A stretch of 32,139 nt of DNA from Thermoanaerobacteraceae bacterium (GTDB taxonomy: Bacteria; Bacillota; JADQBR01). A model generated the notes under the pieces. It ran no database searches. It had not been told where the DNA came from and worked only from the letters and a program-made list of their open reading frames with translations. The translations under genes and the position numbers were made by a program. The stretch's first letter is position 1, and every line of letters starts with the position of its first letter. Positions 25,524 to 32,139 of the stretch are shown in pieces. The stretch covers positions 1-32,139 of the forward strand of contig JACDOG010000024.1 in assembly GCA_017656305.1 (NCBI GenBank). Direction: 5' to 3'.

Positions 25524-26398
25524 TATTCCACCTCCTGGTAGCGTTCCAGGATTAAGTCCGATGCCAGGTTAACGAGAAAAGTCATGATAAACAGTACCAG
25601 GCCCACTGCAAACAAAATATAAAAGTGAGTACTGTTGAAAGGCACTTCTCCCAATTCAATGGCAATGGTAGCAGTCATGGTCCGCACGGAATCCAGGAAT
25701 GAGCCAGGCATGGCCGGGGCATTGCCCGTGGCCATCAGTACGGTCATGGTCTCCCCAATAGCCCTGCCCATGCCAAGCATCACCGCTGCAATAATCCCTG
25801 ACAGGGCAGCAGGCAGCACAACCTTGACCAGCGTTTCCCACCTGTTGGCACCCAGGGCCAGGGACGCCTGCCGGTAGTCATCGGGAACGGCGGTGATGGC
25901 GTCCTCCGCCAGTGAAATTATTGTAGGAAGCGCCATGATTCCCAGCAGAATGGAGCCGTTAACGGCATTTAAGCCGTTGGACAGGTTGAAAATCCGGGCA
26001 ATCCATGGCCCCAAAACTACTATCCCGAAAAATCCCACAACCACCGAGGGAATTCCCGCCAGGATTTCGATTACCGGCTTGATAATTTCTCTTTCCCGCG
26101 GGCTGGCCACCTCAGCAATGTACGCCGCCGTCAACACACCTAAAGGCACCGCAAAAAGCATGGCTCCCGCAGTGACCATCAGCGTGCTTACCAAGAGCGA
26201 CAGTATGCCATAGCTGCTTTCACTGTATCCACCAGGATTCCAAACTTTTCCCGTAAGAAAATCCAGAAAGTTCACTTCCAAAAAAGCCGGCAGGCTGTTG
26301 CGGATTAAAAGCAGAAAAATACCCGCCAGAATCACCACTACCACCAAGGCGTTGGCAAAGAAGAAATTCTTGTAAACGCTCTCCTTGAAGCGCCCCAT
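25523..26398 (-). CDS. pstC: Phosphate ABC transporter permease PstC
   Basis: The 291-aa permease has six helices plus the EAA-loop sequence RQASLALGANRWETLVKVVLPAA. The start chosen is ATG 26398 (MGRFKESVYKN), with GGGGGAG upstream. A longer frame to 26488 runs into the pstS-pstC hairpin and adds non-conserved residues. It forms the transmembrane channel with PstA. It is separated from pstS by about 130 bases containing a strong hairpin, typical for differential expression in binding-protein operons. Confidence 0.95.
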   Translation of the reverse strand: MGRFKESVYKNFFFANALVVVVILAGIFLLLIRNSLPAFLEVNFLDFLTGKVWNPGGYSESSYGILSLLVSTLMVTAGAMLFAVPLGVLTAAYIAEVASPREREIIKPVIEILAGIPSVVVGFFGIVVLGPWIARIFNLSNGLNAVNGSILLGIMALPTIISLAEDAITAVPDDYRQASLALGANRWETLVKVVLPAALSGIIAAVMLGMGRAIGETMTVLMATGNAPAMPGSFLDSVRTMTATIAIELGEVPFNSTHFYILFAVGLVLFIMTFLVNLASDLILERYQEVE

Positions 26399-26476
26399 GA
26401 CCTGTCTCCCCCTAGAAGCACTATTTTTGATCCTGTATGCGGTGCAACCTGAAGCACTGTTTATGTAAACTTGGGA

Positions 26477-26511
26477 CCAACCCGGCACCGCTCAACCGGT
26501 GCCGGAATTGG
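26477..26511 (-). promoter_or_regulatory. Strong intercistronic hairpin between pstS and pstC
   Basis: A perfect 9-bp stem (CCGGCACCG / CGGTGCCGG, 6-base loop) is extended by an outer CCAA/TTGG pairing. No T tract follows. Such hairpins after binding-protein genes usually protect the upstream mRNA and attenuate downstream expression, giving more PstS than permease. The role is inferred. Confidence 0.65.
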
Positions 26512-26528
26512 CCACAGTACACAGTCAG

Positions 26529-27428
26529 CTACTGCAAGTTAGCTTCATTCTGCTGCTTTAGCTCTTCAGGTACCGGGAAGAAGCCTTCTTCCACCGCAAT
26601 TTTCTGTCCTGCATCACTGAGTTCAAACTTGATGAAATCCAGCAGTGCTCCTTCAGGCTTACCGTTGGTGTATTGGTAAAGCGGGCGGGCTACCGGGTAA
26701 GCACCGGACAGCACCTCTTCCTTGTTCAGCGGGCTGACGTATTTGGAATTTTCATCTTTGCCCACTTTCACTACCTTGATACCTTCCACCTGGTTGCCGG
26801 CCTCATCCACCACGTAACCGACACCTACGTAGCCAATTCCTGCAGCATCCGTTTTCACACCTTCTACAATCTGGGCGTTGCCGTTCATACGCTTCATTTT
26901 TTCGCTGTAATCGCCCTTGAGGATATTATCTCTAAAGAAGACAAAGGTGCCGGAGTTATTCTGCCTGCCGTAGAGAGAAATTTCCTGGTCCTTACCGCCG
27001 ACTTCCTTCCAGTTGGTAATCTCACCGCGGTAAATAGCGCCGATTTGCTCAACCGTCAACTTGTCCACGGGATTGTCGGGGTTGACAATGATGCATAGGC
27101 CGTCCATAGCAACCACGAACTCAACGGGGTCAACACCGTTGGCTTTAGCCTGCTCAATTTCATCGTCTTTCATAGGACGGGAAGAGTTAGCCATATCCGC
27201 TTCACCATTGATCAGCGCGGCAATACCCGTACCGGAGCCGCCACCGGTTACAGAAATTACGGTGTCACTGTCTTCCATAAACTTTTCCGCCATGTGCTGC
27301 ACCAGGTTCAACTCGGTATCCGAACCCCTGACCTCCAGCATGTTTTGTGCGCCGCCTCTAGTGCACCCGGTAAAAACCAGCGACGCAACAACTAACAGAC
27401 TGATCAAGATTAACCCTGTTCTCTTCAC
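26529..27428 (-). CDS. pstS: Phosphate-binding lipoprotein PstS
   Basis: The 299-aa protein has a lipoprotein signal peptide with lipobox VFTGC (Cys22), so it is anchored to the outer face of the membrane. The phosphate-binding loop GGGSGTGIAALINGEADMANSSR is intact. Start is GTG with AAGGGG eight bases ahead. It captures phosphate for PstCAB. It is the first gene of the operon, directly under a PHO box and -10 element (27484-27537). Confidence 0.96.
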   Translation of the reverse strand: MKRTGLILISLLVVASLVFTGCTRGGAQNMLEVRGSDTELNLVQHMAEKFMEDSDTVISVTGGGSGTGIAALINGEADMANSSRPMKDDEIEQAKANGVDPVEFVVAMDGLCIIVNPDNPVDKLTVEQIGAIYRGEITNWKEVGGKDQEISLYGRQNNSGTFVFFRDNILKGDYSEKMKRMNGNAQIVEGVKTDAAGIGYVGVGYVVDEAGNQVEGIKVVKVGKDENSKYVSPLNKEEVLSGAYPVARPLYQYTNGKPEGALLDFIKFELSDAGQKIAVEEGFFPVPEELKQQNEANLQ

Positions 27429-27483
27429 TATTATTCCCCTTTCTTGAATCTTAGTCTTAGTTTAACCTTTCTGACCCAGTTGT

Positions 27484-27537
27484 AGTATAGTAATAGTTTG
27501 TTAAGTTAAGATTAGATAAATGTTAAGGAAATGTTAA
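27484..27537 (-). promoter_or_regulatory. PHO box and -10 element of the pst operon
   Basis: On the minus strand, TTAACA units start at exact 11-bp steps: TTAACA (27532-27537), TTAACA (27521-27526), degenerate CTAATC (27510-27515), TTAACA (27499-27504). A -10 hexamer TATACT (27484-27489) follows nine bases later, placing the box where a -35 would be. This is the Gram-positive PhoP/PhoB direct-repeat arrangement. Activation by the adjacent phoB product is expected. Confidence 0.85.
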
Positions 27538-27765
27538 GGCTCTTCTCTTCATCTCTTGGTCAAATTGGTCAAGATTGATAGTGGTAAGTAGTGGTGATAT
27601 TACGCCACCCCGGGGACTGCCGATTTCTATCTCGTTAAATGCTCCGTCTGTCATTACTCCGGCTTTTAGAAACTTCTTAATGACTTTCAATACACTGCCG
27701 TCACTGACTTTGCGGTTTACTCCTTTTAATATCAGTTCATGGCCTAAGCAGTCTAAGCACTTGGA
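27538..27765 (-). pseudogene. Group II intron reverse transcriptase/maturase remnant
   Basis: An open minus-strand frame without a start (bounded by a stop at 27766-27768) encodes about 75 residues. They include GVNRKVSDGSVLKVIKKFLKAG and GSPRGGVISPLLTTINLDQF, the latter being RT domain 4 of group II intron maturases (consensus GTPQGGVISPLLANIYL). Gln of the motif is Arg here. The catalytic YADD that should follow is absent, as are the N-terminus, domain X and the intron RNA. It is a decayed relic lying between phoR and pstS, and its end merges with the PHO box. Translation continues as FP then a stop at 27523. Confidence 0.85.
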
Positions 27766-27774
27766 TTAATCCAC

Positions 27775-27814
27775 ACAAAAAAGCTGCAAAAAGCTACTCT
27801 GCTTTTTGCAGCTT
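27775..27814 (-). terminator. Rho-independent terminator overlapping the phoR 3' end
   Basis: A perfect 14-bp stem (AAGCTGCAAAAAGC / GCTTTTTGCAGCTT, 6-base loop) is followed by TTTTTTGTG on the minus strand. It overlaps the last codons of the in-phase phoR continuation (stop at 27794), which supports that continuation as the original gene end. Confidence 0.92.
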
Positions 27815-29547
27815 AATTCTGAATTCCGTCCCTTCACCGGGCACACTGTCCACTTCTATAGATCCCTTGTGGTTTTCCACAATATGCTTCACAATAGCCA
27901 GGCCCAAGCCGGTCCCCCCTGCTTCCGGGACCGGGCCTTGTCCACCCGGTAAAATCTTTCAAAAATCCGCCCCAGGGACTCCGGCGGGATACCCACACCG
28001 GTATCTCTAATGGTAAGCATCACGTTCCCGGCTTCCTCGTAGCCGCTCACCGTTATTTCCCCTTTTTCCGGAGTATACTTGATGGCGTTATCCAGCAGGT
28101 TGACCACCACCTGCTCCAAACCGGTCTTATCTCCCATAACATACAGCTGTTTCCGAAGGTGCAGCTGCAATTCCTGGGATTTTCTTTCTGCCAGCGGCCG
28201 CATTTCTTCAACCACTTCAGCCACCACCCGGGACAGATCCACAACTTCGATCTCTGTATAAGCCTTCCCGGACTCGATACGGGACAGTTCCAGCAGGTCA
28301 TCGATGATATTGTTTAGACGGCTGGTCTCCTTGGCCATGATTTTTAAAAACTTCTGCCTGGTATCCCTGTCCATGTCGGGGGCTGTCAGCATAGTCTCCA
28401 CAAACCCGCTGATGGAGGTCAGCGGCGTCCGCAGCTCGTGAGAAACATTAGCCACAAAGTCCTTTCGCATCTGCTCCACCTGGCGCAGCCGGGTGATATC
28501 CAAAAAGACCGCAATGACCCCGCTGATACCCTCGTCGTCACGAGTGGGTGCCAGGTGGACGAGAAAAATCTTCTTCTGCGGGTGCAGGAAACTGACCTCC
28601 ACGCTGCTTACTTCTCCGGTTTTCAGCACCCGGTCTATTTCCTGGTTGAGCCGGTGATTCCTGATTACCTCCAGGTTATGCCGGCCTACCGCCGTCCTGT
28701 TGTCAAGCTGCAGTTCCCTTTCCGCCGCCTTGTTGACCAGTTCCACTTCTCCCTGAGCATTTAACATCATAACACCGCTGACCATATTGTTCAGTACCAT
28801 TTCCATCTTTTTCCGATGCCGTTCTATTTCCACTACCTTATCCTTCAGCATTTCCGCCATGTAGTTAATGGTTTTTCCCAGTACGGCAATTTCGTCGTCT
28901 GTTGTAGGCTCAAAGCGAGCATCAAAGTCACCGTTGGCAATGTTGCCGGCCACCTGAGTAATCTCTTCTACCGGCTGGGTCAAAGATGAGGCCAGTTTAA
29001 AACTGATAATCAGCCCGACCACCAGTGCACCGAGAACTGCCATCAGCAGGCTTTCCTTAACCTGACCAAGCACAAAGGTTACGTCGGAGGCCGGTACGGC
29101 CAACCTGACCACACTTAATTCCCCATCCTGTTTCAGTGGCAGGGCGATGTATACCATTTTCTGTCCAAGGGTCCTGCTGAAGCGGCTAACCTTACCTGCT
29201 TTTCCCTGCAGTGCAGCCTGCACCTCGGGGCGCTGCAGGTGATTTTCCATGTTGGCAGGATCTTCGTGAGAATCAGCCAGCACCTTGCCGTTACTGTCAA
29301 TAACGGTTATGCGTAAAGATATTTCCTCCGCCCAGTCACTGATGTGAGCCTGCAGGGAATCATTTTCCACGGATATTTCTTTGACCAACTCGCGCACAAT
29401 TTTGGTCTGCGACAGCAGGTGCTCCTGCAGGAGAGACAGGTAATAATTTTGTAGGGGGTATAAGAGTAGAACGGTCAGGATACCGATGGTTAACAGAATC
29501 ATTACCAGGTAAGTACTGGCAAGTTTCCAGCGAATACTCCTCAGCAT
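27794..29547 (-). pseudogene. phoR: PhoR sensor histidine kinase, frameshifted near the 3' end
   Basis: Membrane histidine kinase with two transmembrane helices flanking an extracytoplasmic sensor, a HAMP linker, a PAS domain, a HisKA H-box (ANVSHELRTPLTSISG), the N-box (NLLDNAIKYTP), G1 (DTGVGIPPES) and F-box ([13 protein letters not shown]). The reading frame then leaves phase near 27925-27930 and stops at 27889 (ending GGPAWAWLL). Reading one base over gives [19 protein letters not shown], that is the G2 box and the normal C-terminus, ending at 27794. One missing G restores the gene. The start ATG 29547 has GGAGAG ahead, two bases after phoB. Either a real inactivating mutation, a sequencing error, or (less likely) programmed frameshifting. 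Confidence 0.88.
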
Positions 29548-29549
29548 GG

Positions 29550-30251
29550 TCAGCTCTCTCCAAACTTGTAGCCGACGCCCCAAACCGTGAGAATATACCC
29601 GGGGTTGGCGGGGTCCTCCTCAATTTTTTGCCGCAGGTGGCGCACGTGGACGTCGATGGTACGATAGTCACCGAAATATTCCTCGCCCCACAGCAGTTCC
29701 AGCAATTGTTCGCGGCTGTAAACACGGCCGGGATGGCGCATGAATAGTTCCAGCAGCTCAAATTCCCTGGCGGTTAAGTCTATTTGCCTGCCACGTACCT
29801 TGACCTGCCTTTTGTTTAAATCCACAGTAATATCCCCGTACTGCAACTTTTCCTCCCCGGCACTTTTGCCGGCAGCTTTCCGGGTCCGCCTTAAGATGGT
29901 CTTCACCCGCGCCACCAGCTCACGCGGGCTGAAGGGCTTCACCAAATAATCATCTGCCCCCATTTCCAGCCCCAAAATACGGTCAATTTCATCCTTTTTG
30001 GCTGTAAGCATCAGAATGGGAATATCCTCGTTATACCGGCGAATTGACCGGCATACCTCAAAGCCGTCTTTTTCCGGCAGCATCACATCCAGCACTATTA
30101 AATCAGGATGCTCTTCCATGGCCTTTTTCTCCGCTTCCATGCCATCAGTTGCGCTGATAGTTTCGTATCCGGCGGCTTCCAGGTTATACTTTACCAGTTC
30201 CAGGATGGAAAGCTCGTCATCCACAATCAATATTTTGGTCATTTCCCTCAC
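29550..30251 (-). CDS. phoB: PhoB/PhoP-type response regulator (OmpR family)
   Basis: The 233-aa protein has a receiver domain with the acidic pocket (IVDDE), phospho-acceptor Asp in LIVLDVMLP (about residue 56), Thr in LTAKKD and Lys in LVKPFSP. A winged-helix DNA-binding domain (about 135-230) ends with YRTIDVHVRHLRQKIE and VWGVGYKF. It should bind the TTAACA PHO box ahead of pstS and be phosphorylated by the adjacent PhoR. The longest start (GTG 30251) overlaps the preceding gene's stop as GTGA. ATG at 30242 (MTKILIVDD) is equally credible. Confidence 0.95.
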   Translation of the reverse strand: MREMTKILIVDDELSILELVKYNLEAAGYETISATDGMEAEKKAMEEHPDLIVLDVMLPEKDGFEVCRSIRRYNEDIPILMLTAKKDEIDRILGLEMGADDYLVKPFSPRELVARVKTILRRTRKAAGKSAGEEKLQYGDITVDLNKRQVKVRGRQIDLTAREFELLELFMRHPGRVYSREQLLELLWGEEYFGDYRTIDVHVRHLRQKIEEDPANPGYILTVWGVGYKFGES

Positions 30252-30523
30252 TCACCCTTGCGTCCTGTTTTTATATAAAGCTGCCAAAATAATTGTCCGA
30301 CAATAGCAAAACCTATGGTAACGGGAACCCAGACCATTGGCACCCCCGTCTTCAGGCGCAGGTAAATAATCAGCGGTACCGACAAATGAACTGCAATAAA
30401 CCAGGATAAGGAAAACTTCCTGACACGATGGCGCCAGCATCCTAAAGGTATGTTGACAACCAGAGCAATAATGCTTATAAGACTAACATTAACCAAATCA
30501 GTCATTTCAAACACCACCAGCAC
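30248..30523 (-). CDS. Small hypothetical membrane protein upstream of phoB
   Basis: An unrecognised protein of up to 91 aa with three hydrophobic stretches (about residues 13-29, 41-56 and 63-83) separated by basic residues (GCWRHRVRKF, YIKTGRKGE). The exact start is unclear: GTG at 30523, GTG at 30517 and ATG at 30505 are all possible, and an AAGGTG lies a few bases upstream of the first two. Its stop overlaps the GTG start of phoB, suggesting translational coupling and a link to phosphate signalling. No catalytic motif is visible. Confidence 0.6.
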   Translation of the reverse strand: MLVVFEMTDLVNVSLISIIALVVNIPLGCWRHRVRKFSLSWFIAVHLSVPLIIYLRLKTGVPMVWVPVTIGFAIVGQLFWQLYIKTGRKGE

Positions 30524-30605
30524 ACCTTGTCTACTTTATGCTACCACTATATTTGCCAGCTGTCCATGCCTGCTGCAATTTGTTTGGAAAAAACTGTATC
30601 ATTTT

Positions 30606-30635
30606 CTGGCAGCCAGGCAGTAAGTACAGTATAAT
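30606..30635 (+). promoter_or_regulatory. Probable sigma-A promoter of the MFS gene
   Basis: A perfect -10 TATAAT (30630-30635) lies 18 bases downstream of a partial -35 (CTGGCA, 4 of 6). It is 47 bases ahead of the MFS start codon. The -35 is weak. Confidence 0.45.
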
Positions 30636-30682
30636 AAAAGTTAGTTTTGGCAAAAACATAGAAAAATCTGGAGGCAATTTTT

Positions 30683-32086
30683 ATGGCACAGGCTGTTGGG
30701 ACGAAACACCAGGTGAAAAACAAGTGGGTAATTCATGCCACCATTTCTATCGGCGTGTTTATGGCCACACTGGACGGCAGCATCGTTAACGTGGCGCTGC
30801 CCACCATAGCTCGGAATTTCCGCACACCCCTGGAAACACTGCAGTGGGTGGTGACCGCCTACCTGCTGACCATCTCCAGTTTGCTTCCGGTCTTCGGCAG
30901 GTTGGCCGACATCCTGGGAAAGAAACTTGTCTATTCCACCGGGTTTCTCATCTTTGTCTTGGGCTCCGCACTGTGCGGCCTGTCCTCACAGGTTTACATG
31001 CTAATCGTCATGCGCGTCATTCAAGCCGCCGGTGCGTCCATGCTCATGGCCAACGCCCCGGGAATTATCACGGGTATTTTTCCGCCGCAGGAACGTGGCA
31101 GAGCATTGGGGTTGATTGGAACCGTTGTCGCCATCGGTTCTATGACCGGGCCCGCTCTGGGCGGTATCCTGGTTACCCAGTTTGGCTGGTCGTCTATCTT
31201 TTTCATTAATGTTCCCGTTGGGCTGCTGGGCTACATTGCCGCCCGGCGCACGCTGCCGCCCGACCGGAAAAACGAGTACCGCGAACCCTTTGACTGGTTT
31301 GGCGCCATATCATTTACCGGCGGTATGCTGCTGCTTTTACTGGGGATTTCCAACGGTAAGGATGTTGGCTGGACTTCTCCGGGGATAACCGGCAGCATTT
31401 TAACCGGAATCATTCTGTTGGTCGCTTTTGTCATCATCGAACGCCGGGTAACGTACCCGTTAATAGACCTGTCCCTGTTTAACAATAAAACCTTTTCTGC
31501 CGGTGCTTCTGCAGGATTAATCTCCTTTATCTCTATGTTTTCCGTGATGATTTTAATTCCCTTTTACCTGCAGGATATCCTGGGGCTTCCACCCTACCAG
31601 GTAGGATTAACCATGACCACTTTCCCCCTGGCCATGGGAGTCATCGCCCCGATCAGCGGCTGGCTTTCGGATAAAATCGGGCACGTGCTGCTGACCACCT
31701 CGGGTCTGGCGGTCAACACCCTGGGACTGCTGTTTTTGACCACCCTGACGGCGGATACCGGTGTTGCCGGCGTGGCCGGCAGGCTGGTAGTGCTGGGTGT
31801 GGGCATCGGTATTTTTCAATCTCCCAACAATTCCAGCGTCATGGGAGCGGTACCCAGGCCCAAACTGGGTGTAGCCGGGGGAATCAATTCCCTGGTAAGA
31901 AATGTGGGTATGGTTATTGGTATCGCCTTTTCCGTATCCCTGTTTACCGCCCGCCGGGCGGCACTGTCGGACCTGGGTACAGTAGGCAGCTTCCTGCAAA
32001 GTCTGGACAGCGTGTTTTACTGGTCCGCGGCCATCAGCACTGTGGGAATCTTGGTCTCGGCCATGAGAAGCAAACCAAAGGCATAA
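30683..32086 (+). CDS. MFS transporter of the DHA2 (EmrB/QacA) family, 14 helices
   Basis: The 467-aa membrane protein shows the DHA2 signature near the first helix (LDGSIVNVALPTIA, motif D1), motif A in loop 2-3 (GRLADILGKK) and the antiporter motif C (GSMTGPALGG). The number of hydrophobic stretches fits 14 helices. Such proteins expel drugs, dyes or metabolites in exchange for protons, and the substrate cannot be read from sequence. ATG with GGAGG eight bases upstream. It is the only plus-strand gene in the window, divergent from the phoB locus, with its own promoter. Confidence 0.9.
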   Translation: MAQAVGTKHQVKNKWVIHATISIGVFMATLDGSIVNVALPTIARNFRTPLETLQWVVTAYLLTISSLLPVFGRLADILGKKLVYSTGFLIFVLGSALCGLSSQVYMLIVMRVIQAAGASMLMANAPGIITGIFPPQERGRALGLIGTVVAIGSMTGPALGGILVTQFGWSSIFFINVPVGLLGYIAARRTLPPDRKNEYREPFDWFGAISFTGGMLLLLLGISNGKDVGWTSPGITGSILTGIILLVAFVIIERRVTYPLIDLSLFNNKTFSAGASAGLISFISMFSVMILIPFYLQDILGLPPYQVGLTMTTFPLAMGVIAPISGWLSDKIGHVLLTTSGLAVNTLGLLFLTTLTADTGVAGVAGRLVVLGVGIGIFQSPNNSSVMGAVPRPKLGVAGGINSLVRNVGMVIGIAFSVSLFTARRAALSDLGTVGSFLQSLDSVFYWSAAISTVGILVSAMRSKPKA

Positions 32087-32139
32087 AAAAACGAGGCACC
32101 TAACACCTCATTTAACTTCCCCTCACTTTTTTGGGTAGA

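Noticed and set aside
32091-32131. Terminator after the MFS gene
   Set aside because: GAGG/CCTC gives only a 4-bp stem and the T tract is 20 bases away. It is not convincing.

Overview
The window looks like a chromosomal segment of an anaerobic, respiring Gram-positive bacterium of the Clostridia (Peptococcales type, such as Desulfotomaculum, Pelotomaculum or Thermincola relatives). This is an inference from gene content. The evidence is a Bacillus-type single-subunit SdhC, System II (ResB/CcsA) cytochrome c maturation, many multiheme c-type cytochromes, a PstS lipoprotein with a Gram-positive PHO box, and frequent GTG/TTG starts behind strong Shine-Dalgarno sequences. All genes run on the minus strand except the MFS transporter at the right edge, so the biological reading order is right to left.

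Region A (30683-32086, +): a DHA2-type drug/H+ antiporter, unrelated to its neighbours. Region B (23105-30523, -): a phosphate-starvation locus, consisting of a small membrane protein, phoB, phoR, terminator, reverse-transcriptase remnant, PHO box, pstS, pstC, pstA, pstB, phoU and terminator. phoR carries a one-base frameshift that separates its G2 ATP-binding box from the rest. The PHO box (TTAACA units at an exact 11-bp period) overlaps the end of a decayed group II intron reverse-transcriptase fragment. Region C (19571-22972, -): sdhCAB (succinate dehydrogenase/fumarate reductase) behind a probable sigma-54 promoter and a 14-codon leader ORF, closed by a terminator.

Region D (about 35-19454, -) is the core of the window: an approximately 19-kb electron-transfer cluster. 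It starts with a polyprenyl diphosphate synthase (quinone tail). Two tandem membrane-anchored NapC/NirT-like cytochromes with 10 and 12 haem motifs follow, and then a frameshifted di-haem remnant. Next come a membrane-anchored TPR protein, an NHL beta-propeller, a secreted hexahaem cytochrome, a second NHL beta-propeller, a cysteine-free secreted protein with four fibronectin type III domains, and a secreted cytochrome with 15 CXXCH motifs and Ig-like/Fn3 domains. It closes with ResB and CcsA, a B12-binding radical SAM enzyme, a dual GGDEF/HD-GYP protein, and a truncated copy of the NapC-like cytochrome C-terminus. The simplest reading is a menaquinol-to-cell-surface electron conduit with its own haem-attachment machinery, probably for extracellular or periplasm-like respiration. 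The acceptor cannot be read from the sequence.

The most interesting items are the conduit as a unit, the two propellers bracketing a hexahaem cytochrome, two TTAACA repeats at PHO-box spacing upstream of that cytochrome, the CXXTH-type last site of the 15-haem protein, the sigma-54 promoter of sdhCAB, and the phoR frameshift.
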